Shown: in pieces, positions 23,450 through 32,843 of the stretch
How the letters are laid out: each line of letters opens with the position of its first letter
How positions within the stretch are numbered: the stretch's first letter is position 1
Assembly (NCBI RefSeq): GCF_004006635.1
Contig: NZ_CP034842.1
Coordinates: forward strand, 2,418,001-2,482,000
Source: Fusobacterium necrophorum subsp. necrophorum
GTDB lineage: Bacteria; Fusobacteriota; Fusobacteriia; Fusobacteriales; Fusobacteriaceae
DNA length: 64,000 bases
Direction of reading: 5' to 3'
The notes under the pieces: model-generated
The model's database searches: none
Told to the model about the DNA's origin: nothing
The model's input: the letters and a program-made list of their open reading frames with translations, nothing else
Program-made: the position numbers and the translations under genes

Positions 23450-26155
23450 GTGCTGGATAAAAATCAACAAAAAGTAGTGCAATATACCGAAGGACCTCTA
23501 TTGGTTATTGCAGGTCCCGGTTCCGGAAAAACAAAAACTTTAGTGGAACGTAGCATTCACTTACTGGCAGAAAAAAAGATAGAGCCTTCTCAAATCTTGT
23601 TGAGTACTTTTACTGAAAAAGCGGCAAGAGAATTGAGAATGCGAATTCAAAAAGCTTTGCAGGAAAAGGGAGTTTCTGTTTCCATTGAGGAAATGTATTT
23701 GGGAACCATGCACTCTATTTGGCTTCGTATACTGGAAGAATATATCACATATTCTCATTATGAGAATGGAATAGAAGTTTTGGATGAGGAAGAAGAAAAG
23801 TTCTTCCTCTATTCACAATTGCGACAATTTAAACAGTTAAACTTCTATATGGAATTTTTCGAGAGGGAACACAGTTACGGAGATTGGGCGCAAAGTCGTC
23901 TATTACAAAGTATTTTTTCCAAAATTCAGGAAGAAGCGGTCGATATTCCTTCCATTCGCAGCTATCAGGAAGAAATTCAATTTCTGAAAGCTGCTTATGA
24001 ACTCTATCAAAGTCTTCTTCGGAAGGAAAATAAAATCAGCTTTTCCGCCATCCAAATGGAATTGTATCATGCCCTCTTGGAACATCCGGAATTCTTGGAA
24101 ACAATACAGAATAGAATACGATACCTTATGATTGATGAATATCAGGACAGCAATCCGATTCAAGAAAGAATCATTCTCTTATTGGCAGGAAAAGAAAAAA
24201 ATATTTGTGTGGTAGGAGATGAAGACCAAGCCATTTATCGATTTCGAGGAGCCAGTGTGGAAAATATTTTACGTTTTCCGCAAGTCTTTGAAGAAGACTG
24301 TGAAACCGTTTATTTAGAAAAAAATTACCGTTCTACGGAAGAGATTGTACATCTGTGCAATCAATGGATGAAACGCATTGAATGGCAGGGAGAACGCTTT
24401 GACAAGCAAATGTATTCCGCACGCTATGAAAGCATTGAGCGAAAATCCGTTTTCCGTATTTCCGGCTCCCCTCATCCCCGTAAACGAAAAGAATTGATTT
24501 CTTGGCTGCAGGAGTTGATAAAGAGAAAAAAAGTGGAAGATTATAGTCAGATTGTTTTTTTGTTTGACAACTTCCGTTCTCCTCAGGTAAAACGCTTGGA
24601 AGAAGACCTGGAAATGGCGGGAATTCCTGTGTATTGTCCCAGAGCGAGAAACTTTTTTTCCAGAGAGGAAGTAAAATTATTTTTTGGAATTTTTTTGGCT
24701 CTCTCTCCGGAGGTGCAGGAAGAGGTAAAAAACTATTCCTACTATGAGGATTGCCTATTTCGAGCTAGAAAATGGGCAAAAGAAAATATCGAGCTACAAA
24801 AATGGATTTTAGAAAAACGCAAAAGGGAATTGGAAGATTTTTTAACAGAGTATTATGAGATTCTATCCTTTTCTCCTTTCCGAGAAATTTTGGAAAAGCA
24901 GGAGGAAAATCCCAGAAAAGCAAGAGAGATTTACAATTTGAGTTTGATTGGAAAAATGATACAAGGCTTTCAAAAATTGTGCCATATGAAAGAAGAAAGT
25001 GAGATAAAGAAGCCGGAATATTTAAAATATTTTTTCCAAAGTTATCTAAAAAAATTTATTGAAAAAGGTGTGAATGAATTTGAAAAGAAAGGGGAATTTC
25101 CAAAAGGATGTATTCCGTTTTTGACGATTCATCAATCAAAAGGTTTAGAATTTCCAATCGTGATTGTTTCCTCTCTCTATCAAAATCCGCCTATTTATCG
25201 TGAGAAAATACGAAAATCCTATGACAGTTTGTTTCAAAAGAAAAAATTGTTGCAGGAACACAATGAGGAATTGTATGATTTTTACCGAAAATTTTATGTC
25301 GCCTTTTCCAGAGCAAAAAATGCTTTGGTATTTTTGGACTATGATGTAAGTTCCAGTTTTCAAGCATTGGTACGTCATTCGGTGGAAATTTCTTCCGATC
25401 ATTTTCAATGGGAAGATATTTTGGAAGAAAAATACAGCACTTCTGAGGAGACGGCAAGTTATTCTTACACCACAGATATCGCTCTTTACGACTTGTGTCC
25501 GAGAAAATATTTCTTCCTGCGAAAAATTTCATTTCCGAGCATAGAAAAAGAAAAAATGCTCTTTGGAAATTTACTACATAGATGTTTAGAAAAAATGCAC
25601 AAATATGAAAAATATAAGGACAGAATAGAGATACTTCTCGAAAAAGAAAAAGAAAATTTGGAGAAAAGGTCTAAATTTTCCTTTCAAAAGGAGGAGTTGG
25701 AAAAGGCAAGAGCAATTTTAGAGGAATATCGAGAAAAATCCGAAATGCTCTATGAAAACATCCTACAGGCGGAACGAAAAGAATTTTTGGAGTGGAGAGG
25801 CAGTATGCTTTACGGAGAAATTGATCTTCTGGCTTTTCAGGGAGAACAATGGAAAATTATTGATTTTAAAACGGGAACAGAAAATCCCATGTATATAGAG
25901 CAGCTCGTGTTATATCAGGAATTGCTGAAAAAATATCAGAAAGGGCAAGATGTTTTGCTATCTCTTTATTATCTTTTGGAACAGAGAGAAGAAAAAATAG
26001 AGCTTTCTTTGGAAGAACGGGAAAAGATTTTGGACAAAATACAGTCCACGATTCAAAAAATTCAAAAGAAAGACTTTCCAAAAAGAGAATACCAAGCAGA
26101 AATTTGTGATGTTTGTGAATTTTATGCTTTTTGTTATCGAAAGGAAAACTTATGA
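23450..26155 (+). CDS. UvrD-type helicase fused to an Fe-S PD-(D/E)XK nuclease
   Basis: A 901-residue single-chain helicase-nuclease. The motor has SF1A motifs GPGSGKTKTLVER (I), STFTEKAARELR (Ia), IDEYQDSN (II), GDEDQAIYRFRGA (III), EKNYRSTEE (IV), LTIHQSKGLEFPIVI (V) and FYVAFSRAK (VI). The C-terminal 250 residues form a nuclease, GEIDLLAFQG then IIDFKTG and QLVLYQ, clamped by C683, C886, C889 and C895. The C-x2-C-x5-C spacing is the same as in the AddB-like protein upstream, so an AddA-like motor and an AddB-like Fe-S nuclease lie on one chain. The start is GTG at 23450. Its stop overlaps the sbcD start (ATGA), which ties it to SbcCD. It could be a PcrA/AdnA-like repair enzyme or part of phage defence. 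Confidence 0.85.
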   Translation: MLDKNQQKVVQYTEGPLLVIAGPGSGKTKTLVERSIHLLAEKKIEPSQILLSTFTEKAARELRMRIQKALQEKGVSVSIEEMYLGTMHSIWLRILEEYITYSHYENGIEVLDEEEEKFFLYSQLRQFKQLNFYMEFFEREHSYGDWAQSRLLQSIFSKIQEEAVDIPSIRSYQEEIQFLKAAYELYQSLLRKENKISFSAIQMELYHALLEHPEFLETIQNRIRYLMIDEYQDSNPIQERIILLLAGKEKNICVVGDEDQAIYRFRGASVENILRFPQVFEEDCETVYLEKNYRSTEEIVHLCNQWMKRIEWQGERFDKQMYSARYESIERKSVFRISGSPHPRKRKELISWLQELIKRKKVEDYSQIVFLFDNFRSPQVKRLEEDLEMAGIPVYCPRARNFFSREEVKLFFGIFLALSPEVQEEVKNYSYYEDCLFRARKWAKENIELQKWILEKRKRELEDFLTEYYEILSFSPFREILEKQEENPRKAREIYNLSLIGKMIQGFQKLCHMKEESEIKKPEYLKYFFQSYLKKFIEKGVNEFEKKGEFPKGCIPFLTIHQSKGLEFPIVIVSSLYQNPPIYREKIRKSYDSLFQKKKLLQEHNEELYDFYRKFYVAFSRAKNALVFLDYDVSSSFQALVRHSVEISSDHFQWEDILEEKYSTSEETASYSYTTDIALYDLCPRKYFFLRKISFPSIEKEKMLFGNLLHRCLEKMHKYEKYKDRIEILLEKEKENLEKRSKFSFQKEELEKARAILEEYREKSEMLYENILQAERKEFLEWRGSMLYGEIDLLAFQGEQWKIIDFKTGTENPMYIEQLVLYQELLKKYQKGQDVLLSLYYLLEQREEKIELSLEEREKILDKIQSTIQKIQKKDFPKREYQAEICDVCEFYAFCYRKENL

Positions 26156-27318
26156 AAATTTTACATTGCTCCGACCTGCATTTGGGAAAGAAACCGGGTG
26201 GGAACAAACGATTTGCAGAAACCAGATACCAAGATTATTTTCGAGTTTTTGAAGAGCTGATTGAAAAAATTGCTCCTCTGGAAATCGATGTATTTATTAT
26301 TTCCGGAGATCTCTTTGATAAAAAGGAAATCAATGCGAATATTTTAGAAAGAACGGAAGAACTTTTTCAAAAATTAAAGGCTTATAAGCCGGAAATGTCG
26401 ATTCTCGTGATTGAAGGAAATCATGATGTCATTCATCGCCAAGAGGATTCTTGGTTGGAATATCTGAAAAACAAAGGATATTGTGATGTTTTTTCCTATC
26501 GAAAGGACTATGAGAGCAAAAATGTTTTCCGAAAGGGAGATATCCACTTTTATCCCGTAGGATATCCGGGATTTATGGTGGAAAAAACCTTGCAAGATTT
26601 GGCAGAACATTTGGATGCTTCACAAAAAAATATCGTCATCGTCCATACAGCTATTTTTGGAATCGAGAATTTACCGGGACTGGTAACGGCGGAAACCATT
26701 GATTTATTTCGAAATAAGGTATTGTATATGGCAGGAGGGCATGTCCACTCTTTTTCCGCCTATCCGAAAGAAAATCCCTACTTTTTTGTTCCCGGCTCTC
26801 TGGAATACACGAATATTCCCAGAGAAAAATCCTATCAGAAAGGAGCTATTTACTTCGACACGGACACAAGAGAATTTGAAAGAATTCTGATTTCTCCAAG
26901 AAAAAGGCTGCGAACGGAAGTTTTTTCTTGGGAAAAGGAATTGGAATCGGAATTTGAAAGTTTTATCCGGCATTACGCCAAACAGGAAGAAGAACTTTTC
27001 ATCATTCCTGTCAACATTAAATCGGGTGAATACTTTCCCATCGAAAAATTGGAAAGCATTGCAGAACGGCATGGGATTTTAAAAGTCTATTTTGAAATGC
27101 GGGAAAACGGAAGAGCTCAAGAAAAAGACGGAGAAGAGGGCTATTCTTCGTTGGAAGAATTGGAGCAAGAGATTATCCGTTCCTGGAAGCTTTTGAAAAA
27201 TCCGGAACGTTTTATCCGCAGTTTTTCTCAGCTGAAAGAATTCAGCTTGGAGGGAAAACAGGAAGAATTATTTCATTTGTTTGATGAAATCTTAGAGGAG
27301 GACGAAGATGCGGATTAA
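26152..27318 (+). CDS. sbcD: Exonuclease subunit SbcD (Mre11-like)
   Basis: The 388-residue metallophosphoesterase subunit of SbcCD, which opens hairpins and trims blocked DNA ends. Metal-binding motifs are in order: CSDLHLGK, ISGDLFDKKEI, IEGNHDV, IVHTAIFG and GGHVHSF. The ATG at 26152 overlaps the stop codon of the helicase-nuclease upstream; the longer frame from 26131 would run into that gene. It ends 10 bases inside sbcC. Confidence 0.92.
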   Translation: MKILHCSDLHLGKKPGGNKRFAETRYQDYFRVFEELIEKIAPLEIDVFIISGDLFDKKEINANILERTEELFQKLKAYKPEMSILVIEGNHDVIHRQEDSWLEYLKNKGYCDVFSYRKDYESKNVFRKGDIHFYPVGYPGFMVEKTLQDLAEHLDASQKNIVIVHTAIFGIENLPGLVTAETIDLFRNKVLYMAGGHVHSFSAYPKENPYFFVPGSLEYTNIPREKSYQKGAIYFDTDTREFERILISPRKRLRTEVFSWEKELESEFESFIRHYAKQEEELFIIPVNIKSGEYFPIEKLESIAERHGILKVYFEMRENGRAQEKDGEEGYSSLEELEQEIIRSWKLLKNPERFIRSFSQLKEFSLEGKQEELFHLFDEILEEDEDAD

Positions 27319-30073
27319 GAAAGTTCAATTAAAAAATTATCGCTCTCATTCCGAGATAGAAGTTGAATTTTCCAGGGGAATCAATCTGATTTTAGGAAGA
27401 AACGGAAGAGGAAAATCTTCCATTTTGGAAGCAATCGGACTCGCTTTATTTCATATCAAAGATAGAACCGGAAAGTCCACAGGGAAAACCTTTCTCAAGT
27501 ATGGAGAAAAAGAATGCAGTATTCTGGTCGAATTTCTGGCAAATGATGGAAGAGAATACTCTATTTTTCATCAGTATTTTGAGAAAAAGGGAAAAATCAT
27601 GATATTGAAAGATTTGAGCACAGAACTCGAATATCGAGACGGAATCGAAGAAAAATTGGAAGATTTATGTGGAATCAAATCGGAATATCGAGATGTCTAT
27701 GAAAATGTCATCGTGGCAAAGCAAAATGAATTTATCAATATTTTCAAAGAAACTCCTGAAAATCGAGCCAAAATTTTTAACAAAATCTTTCATACCGAGA
27801 TTTATGCAAATCTTTTTTCGAATTTAAAAGGACTTTCGGAGCAATATCAAAAGAAAAAAGAAGAATTGGAAACAGCAGAACGTGTTCTTTCCGCTACTCT
27901 TGGAAACAGAAAGGAGAGCTTTGCTGCCTGCCGGGAGGAAGAAAAAGCTTTCATTCTTTGGACGAGACGAAAGGAAGAAGAGCTTCAAAAGAAACGGAAG
28001 CTGACAAAAGAATTAGAAGAATGGGAAAAGATAGAGAAGGAATACGAAGTCATAAACTCTTCCCTGTCTCTTCAAAAAACTCAGATAGAACAAAATAAAA
28101 AAGAATTCCTCCAACATCTTTCGGAAGCAAAGAGAGCAAAAAAAGCGAGATGTTTGCTGGAAGAACATCAAAGTTCCTATGACGAATATACGAATTTGGA
28201 GAAACAGATACAGGAAAAGAAAAAAGAGCAGGAAGTTTTGCAAAAAATTCGAGAAGAAAATCGAAGACTGAAAGTGGAAAATGAAAAATTGGAGCTTTTG
28301 AGGGAAAAAAATCGAAAAGAAGAAGAGATATTGCAAGGGGAACATTCTGAATACGGAATACAACTTCTAAGCCTTCAAAAGAAAATACGGGAGAATAGAA
28401 AAAGTAAAGAAGCAATCACACTGACCTTGTCCGACTTACAACAATCCCGGAAAGAGATGGAAGCTTCCAAAGAAAAACAAAAAGAATGGGAAAAAGAAAG
28501 TGTTCTCTTGCAAAAGCAAGTATTTCTGGAAGAAAAACATTGGAAAGAAAAAACGGAAAGAATATCAAACTTGGATATCGAAAGCATTCAATCTTCCTTA
28601 GAGCAAATTCAGTCAGCTAAGATAAAGCTGCAGGGAAAACGGGAAAAACTGGTCGTCTATCAACAAAATATAGAAGATTATCAGACCGCTATGGAAACAT
28701 TGAAGCAAAAGCTATGTCCTTTTTTGAAAGAAACTTGTGAAAATGTTAAAAATCTTGAAGTAGAGAGCTATTTCCGAGAAGAAATGAATAAAACGAAAAT
28801 TGAGATGGAAAAGCTTTCAAAAGAAATAGCCACTTTGCAAAAAGAGTTGGAGCAGGAACAAAGCTATCGAAAACAGGAAGTTTCTTATAAGCTTCTGAAA
28901 GAGGAAGCGGACAGTTTGGAAAAGACTTTTTTATATCATAGAGGACTATGGAAAGAAGTACAACTCCATCTCGAAAGAGAACAACGTCATTTGGAAAGAC
29001 TCTTACTTGTCCATAAATTTTCCAATTTAGAAGAAATACAGCAGAAAATAAGAGCTTTGGAAGATTCTCTTTTAGTATTGAAAGTGGAAGAAAAGGAAAA
29101 AGAAGCCGAGGAATTCAACAAAAAAATCTTCACTTTAGAGAACAGAATCCAAAATTTAGAGAAGGAAAAAACTTATTTCATAGAAAAAAGAAAAGAAAAT
29201 GAGTCTAAAATCCAAGAAGAAAAAGAAGAGTGTTGGAAAAAAATTTCTGGAGAAATAGAAACTTTGGAAGAAAAAAGAAAACACTTGCAAGCTTCCTATC
29301 GAATTTACCTGGAGAATAAAAAATTAGCCCTTCCTTTGGAAGAAATCAAGGAAAAAATATATGCTCTATATTTGGAGAGAAAAGAAAGAAGAAAAGTCCA
29401 AAAGAGCTTGGAGAAACAAAAGGAACACTTGGAAACAAGGTTACGGAAAAACAATAAGACAGCTTGTAAAGAAAACTTGGCGGAAGTGGAGAAATTTCTT
29501 CTTCAAATCAATGAAAGGCTTGGAGAAATCGGACAAAAAATAAAGCATCACAAACAAGAATTGGAACGCCTGAACGTGCAAGAAGAAAAAATCAAAGAAC
29601 TTGCCGGAAAAAGAAATAAAATAGAGAAAAAATGGAAGAAAGCGGAAAATATAAGAAAGAATATTAAAGAAATGGGGACAGAGGTTTCCAAGAATATGTT
29701 AGCTCATATCAGTGAGGGAGCCACGATCAATTTTCACAAAATCACAGGGAGAAGTGAAAAAATCTGCTGGAGCAACGAAGATAATGACAAATATCAAGTC
29801 TATTTATCGGGAGCAAATCAGAAAATCGAATATCATCTATTGTCAGGAGGAGAACAGGTTTCCGTTGCCATTGCTATTCGGGGAAGCATGGCTCAGTATT
29901 TTAGTAATTCAAGATTTATGATTTTAGATGAGCCGACCAATAATTTGGATTTGGAAAAAAGAAAACTTTTGGCAGAGTATATGGGAGAGATTTTGCATCA
30001 CTTGGAGCAAAGTATTATTGTGACACATGATGATACATTTCGAGAAATGGCGGAAAAAATTATTGAATTATAG
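27308..30073 (+). CDS. sbcC: Exonuclease subunit SbcC (Rad50-like ATPase)
   Basis: A 921-residue SMC-like ATPase that partners SbcD. The N-terminus has KNYRSHSEIEVEF and Walker A GRNGRGKSSILEA. Two long coiled-coil arms (about 170-460 and 485-790) flank the apex. The ABC signature is LSGGEQVSVAIAIRG, and Walker B is FMILDEPTNNLD. At the apex the hook Cys residues are C470 and C477 in CPFLKETC, a C-x6-C spacing rather than the CxxC of classical Rad50 hooks. The start overlaps sbcD, and the end overlaps the longest frame of the next gene. Confidence 0.92.
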   Translation: MRIKKVQLKNYRSHSEIEVEFSRGINLILGRNGRGKSSILEAIGLALFHIKDRTGKSTGKTFLKYGEKECSILVEFLANDGREYSIFHQYFEKKGKIMILKDLSTELEYRDGIEEKLEDLCGIKSEYRDVYENVIVAKQNEFINIFKETPENRAKIFNKIFHTEIYANLFSNLKGLSEQYQKKKEELETAERVLSATLGNRKESFAACREEEKAFILWTRRKEEELQKKRKLTKELEEWEKIEKEYEVINSSLSLQKTQIEQNKKEFLQHLSEAKRAKKARCLLEEHQSSYDEYTNLEKQIQEKKKEQEVLQKIREENRRLKVENEKLELLREKNRKEEEILQGEHSEYGIQLLSLQKKIRENRKSKEAITLTLSDLQQSRKEMEASKEKQKEWEKESVLLQKQVFLEEKHWKEKTERISNLDIESIQSSLEQIQSAKIKLQGKREKLVVYQQNIEDYQTAMETLKQKLCPFLKETCENVKNLEVESYFREEMNKTKIEMEKLSKEIATLQKELEQEQSYRKQEVSYKLLKEEADSLEKTFLYHRGLWKEVQLHLEREQRHLERLLLVHKFSNLEEIQQKIRALEDSLLVLKVEEKEKEAEEFNKKIFTLENRIQNLEKEKTYFIEKRKENESKIQEEKEECWKKISGEIETLEEKRKHLQASYRIYLENKKLALPLEEIKEKIYALYLERKERRKVQKSLEKQKEHLETRLRKNNKTACKENLAEVEKFLLQINERLGEIGQKIKHHKQELERLNVQEEKIKELAGKRNKIEKKWKKAENIRKNIKEMGTEVSKNMLAHISEGATINFHKITGRSEKICWSNEDNDKYQVYLSGANQKIEYHLLSGGEQVSVAIAIRGSMAQYFSNSRFMILDEPTNNLDLEKRKLLAEYMGEILHHLEQSIIVTHDDTFREMAEKIIEL

Positions 30074-30086
30074 AAAGGAAAATAGA

Positions 30087-30722
30087 TTGAAAGAGAATTA
30101 TGATCAAAAAATGGAAGAACAATTAAAGAGCTTACAGGGAGAAAGGAAAAAATTACTCCTTCATTCCTGCTGTGGACCTTGCAGCTCTTCTGTCTTGGAA
30201 TATCTGAAAGATTATCTGGAGATTGATGTCTATTTTTACAATCCCAATATTACGGAAAGGAAAGAATATGAAACCAGATTGGAAGAGTTGAAAGTCTTTT
30301 TAAAGAAAATCGAATTTCCGATGCAAGTATTGGAAGGGAAATATGAGGTTCAAAAGGATTTTTTGGAAAAGATAAAAGGCTTGGAACAAGAGCCGGAGAC
30401 CGGAGCGAGATGTAAAATCTGTTATGCCTTAAGAATGGAAGAGGCTGCCAGAAAGGCAAAAGAAGAGGGCTATGATTATTTCACAACAGTCCTTAGCATC
30501 AGTCCTATGAAAAATGCTGCATGGATCAATGAAATTGGAGAGAATCTGGAACAGAAATATGGCATTTCTTTTTTACACGGAGATTTTAAAAAGAAAAATC
30601 GATATTTACGTTCTATCCAACTTTCCAAAGAATATGGCATGTATCGACAGGAATATTGCGGTTGCATTTTTTCAAAACTGGAAAGGGAAAGAAAACAAAA
30701 GGAGAGAGAAAAAAATGGTTAA
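30087..30722 (+). CDS. queH: Epoxyqueuosine reductase QueH
   Basis: QueH (211 residues) carries out the last step of queuosine synthesis in tRNA, reducing epoxyqueuosine, in organisms lacking QueG. The Fe-S and catalytic Cys residues are visible: HSCCGPC (C28, C29, C32), RCKICYALR and EYCGCIFS. FYNPNITERKEYE is the conserved loop. I place the start at TTG 30087 because AAAGGA lies 7 bases upstream; an ATG at 30111 would leave the motif close to the N-terminus, and the longest frame from 30027 lies inside sbcC. Cotranscribed with sbcC, 13 bases apart. Confidence 0.88.
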   Translation: MKENYDQKMEEQLKSLQGERKKLLLHSCCGPCSSSVLEYLKDYLEIDVYFYNPNITERKEYETRLEELKVFLKKIEFPMQVLEGKYEVQKDFLEKIKGLEQEPETGARCKICYALRMEEAARKAKEEGYDYFTTVLSISPMKNAAWINEIGENLEQKYGISFLHGDFKKKNRYLRSIQLSKEYGMYRQEYCGCIFSKLERERKQKEREKNG

Positions 30723-31335
30723 TTTTTCAGAAAAAACAGTTCGTTTGGTATCTGTGATTGTATTTATTCTATTGCTATTGTTAGGAATGAAAAAACATTG
30801 GATCTTTGCGTTGGAAATTATCCCTGTGATGATTTTCTTTTCCACAAAAGGAGTGCAAATGTTTGAAGATACTCTTTGGTGGGGAGCAAGAGTTTTTTGG
30901 GGACTTTGTTTTTCTATCTCTTTCTTCCTTATTCTATATCGGCAAATTCCTGAAACGACAGTGATTACAAAAGAATACTTGTTGGTAAGAGCCTTAATTG
31001 CTGTTTGTGTGGGAGCATGGTTGGGTGATTTTTTCGCAAAATATATCTACATTCGTTTGCGATTCTGTATCAACCGTTTTGCTGCAAAAGGCTATCGAAA
31101 TAGTTATAAAATTTTATCTATGCAGGATTATAGCCAAAGATATTTAAAAAGTCCTTTTAAAAGAATGAAGCTTTCCTTTTATTATATTCATTTGGAAGTG
31201 AATGGAGTGGAAAGAGTTTTTTTAACGGAAAAGGAAATTTTTGAGCAGCTGCAATATGAAAGCACAGTAGAAATTACGATAAAGAAAGGTTGTTTAGGTT
31301 CTTACTATGGAGTGGGCTATGAGAAAAAATATTAA
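30715..31335 (+). CDS. Membrane protein of unknown function
   Basis: A 206-residue protein with three to four hydrophobic segments: VRLVSVIVFILLLLLG, WIFALEIIPVMIFF, VFWGLCFSISFFLILY and ALIAVCVGAWLGDFF. They are followed by a basic cytosolic C-terminal domain of about 100 residues with beta-strand character (SFYYIHLEVNGVERVFL). I do not recognise the family. The ATG at 30715 follows GGAGAGAG and overlaps the queH stop by 8 bases; the longer frame from 30514 runs through queH out of frame and is not used. Operon position: between queH and the tannase-like gene. Confidence 0.7.
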   Translation: MVNFSEKTVRLVSVIVFILLLLLGMKKHWIFALEIIPVMIFFSTKGVQMFEDTLWWGARVFWGLCFSISFFLILYRQIPETTVITKEYLLVRALIAVCVGAWLGDFFAKYIYIRLRFCINRFAAKGYRNSYKILSMQDYSQRYLKSPFKRMKLSFYYIHLEVNGVERVFLTEKEIFEQLQYESTVEITIKKGCLGSYYGVGYEKKY

Positions 31336-31356
31336 AGAAAGAAAAGAGGAAGAAAT

Positions 31357-32841
31357 ATGAAATGTGTAAAAAACTATCTACTGTCAGCTCTGATATTATT
31401 CAGCTTAGGAGCCGGAAGCCTCTTGGCGGAAGAAGAAAGTAGAACTTTAGTATTTGATGACAGCAAATATACAAAATCTTTTCAAAAAATAGACGGAAAA
31501 AAAATAGAATTTCGTTCTTTTGAAAACATTGTCTATGTAAAAAATCCGGTAAGTGTTGAATATCAACATATGAATATCTATATTCCGGAGGCTTATTTTG
31601 AGGGAAAACAGATAGGAAGTTACAACGAAAAAACAGCTCCTATTTTTCTTCCCAATATGGTGGGAGGCTATATGCCCGGGAAAGCGGGAGTTCCTAAGAT
31701 AGATGCGAACGGAAAGGCAAATGCTATTTTACGGGCTCTCTCCAAAGGTTATGTGGTAGCCGCTCCTGCAGCAAGAGGAAGAACTTTAAAAAATTCAGAA
31801 GAAGAATATATCGGAAAAGCTCCTGCCGCTATTGTGGACTTGAAAGCTGCCGTTCGTTATTTACATTATAACGACGAGAGAATGCCGGGAGATGCCAATA
31901 AAATCATATCGAATGGAACCAGTGCGGGTGGAGCTTTATCCGCTCTATTGGGAGCCAGCGGAAATAGCAAGGACTATGAAAAATATCTGAAAGAATTGGG
32001 GGCAGCCAATGCAAACGATGATATTTTTGCCGTTTCTTCCTATTGTCCTATCACAAATCTGGAACATGCAGATGTTGCATATGAATGGATGTATGGCGAT
32101 ATAGAGCCGGAAACAAAAGAGAATATCTCCACTTTTCAAAAATGGTTCCATAAAAAAAGCGTCGGTCTGACGGAAGAAGAAAAAAAAGTGGCAAGAGAAC
32201 TGAGGGCAAAATTTGCAGGATATTTTAATTCTTTAGAATTACGGGATAAGGAAGGAAAATTATTGTATCTAAACTATGAGGGAAGGGGAAACTTTGAAAA
32301 CTATTTGAAAGCTCTCATCCTGGATTCCGCACAAAAAGCGATAGAAAATGGAAAGAACTTATCCTCTTACTCTTGGATAAAAATACAAGACAACAAAGTA
32401 CAAGAACTTGATTTTCAACTCTTTCTTCACTCAGAGAAAAGGAGGAAATCTCCTCCCGCCTTTGATAGTTTTGATTTAAAAAGTGCAGAAAATGAGTTAT
32501 TTGGAAATAAGAAACAAAATGCTCAGCATTTTACGGAATATTCTTTAAAACATAGCAAACAAAATGGCGGCATGGTGAAGGAAGAAGTGATAAAAGAGAT
32601 GAATCCTATGAACTATTTGGAAGACGAAGAAGTGAATATCCCAAAATATTGGAGAATTCGCCATGGTACTTCCGATAGAGATACTTCTCTTGCCATCCCT
32701 GTAATATTGGCTACCAAATTGCAGAATTTAGGATATGAAGTGGACTTTTTTCTTCCATGGAAACAGGGACATGGTGGAGACTATGATTTGGAAGAACTGT
32801 TTCAATGGATGGATGAGATTGTGAAAAAAGATAGGAGGTAA
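31357..32841 (+). CDS. Exported alpha/beta hydrolase, subtype B tannase-like
   Basis: A 494-residue secreted or periplasmic esterase. The signal peptide ends near SLGAGSLLAEEES. The fold is an alpha/beta hydrolase with nucleophile elbow NGTSAGGALSAL, oxyanion-side motif AAPAARGRTL, a large lid insert (about 270-420, Lys/Glu-rich), the acid in SDRDTSLAIP and the catalytic His in KQGHGGDYD. This arrangement matches bacterial subtype B tannases, a group with a characterised member in F. nucleatum, and related feruloyl-type esterases. The Cys pair next to Ser and His in fungal tannases is absent here. Substrate (gallate esters or another phenolic ester) is inferred from family only. Confidence 0.72.
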   Translation: MKCVKNYLLSALILFSLGAGSLLAEEESRTLVFDDSKYTKSFQKIDGKKIEFRSFENIVYVKNPVSVEYQHMNIYIPEAYFEGKQIGSYNEKTAPIFLPNMVGGYMPGKAGVPKIDANGKANAILRALSKGYVVAAPAARGRTLKNSEEEYIGKAPAAIVDLKAAVRYLHYNDERMPGDANKIISNGTSAGGALSALLGASGNSKDYEKYLKELGAANANDDIFAVSSYCPITNLEHADVAYEWMYGDIEPETKENISTFQKWFHKKSVGLTEEEKKVARELRAKFAGYFNSLELRDKEGKLLYLNYEGRGNFENYLKALILDSAQKAIENGKNLSSYSWIKIQDNKVQELDFQLFLHSEKRRKSPPAFDSFDLKSAENELFGNKKQNAQHFTEYSLKHSKQNGGMVKEEVIKEMNPMNYLEDEEVNIPKYWRIRHGTSDRDTSLAIPVILATKLQNLGYEVDFFLPWKQGHGGDYDLEELFQWMDEIVKKDRR

Positions 32842-32843
32842 TT

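Noticed and set aside
30514..30714. N-terminal extension of the membrane-protein gene
   Set aside because: It runs out of frame through the conserved C-terminal part of queH; the ATG at 30715 has its own ribosome site.
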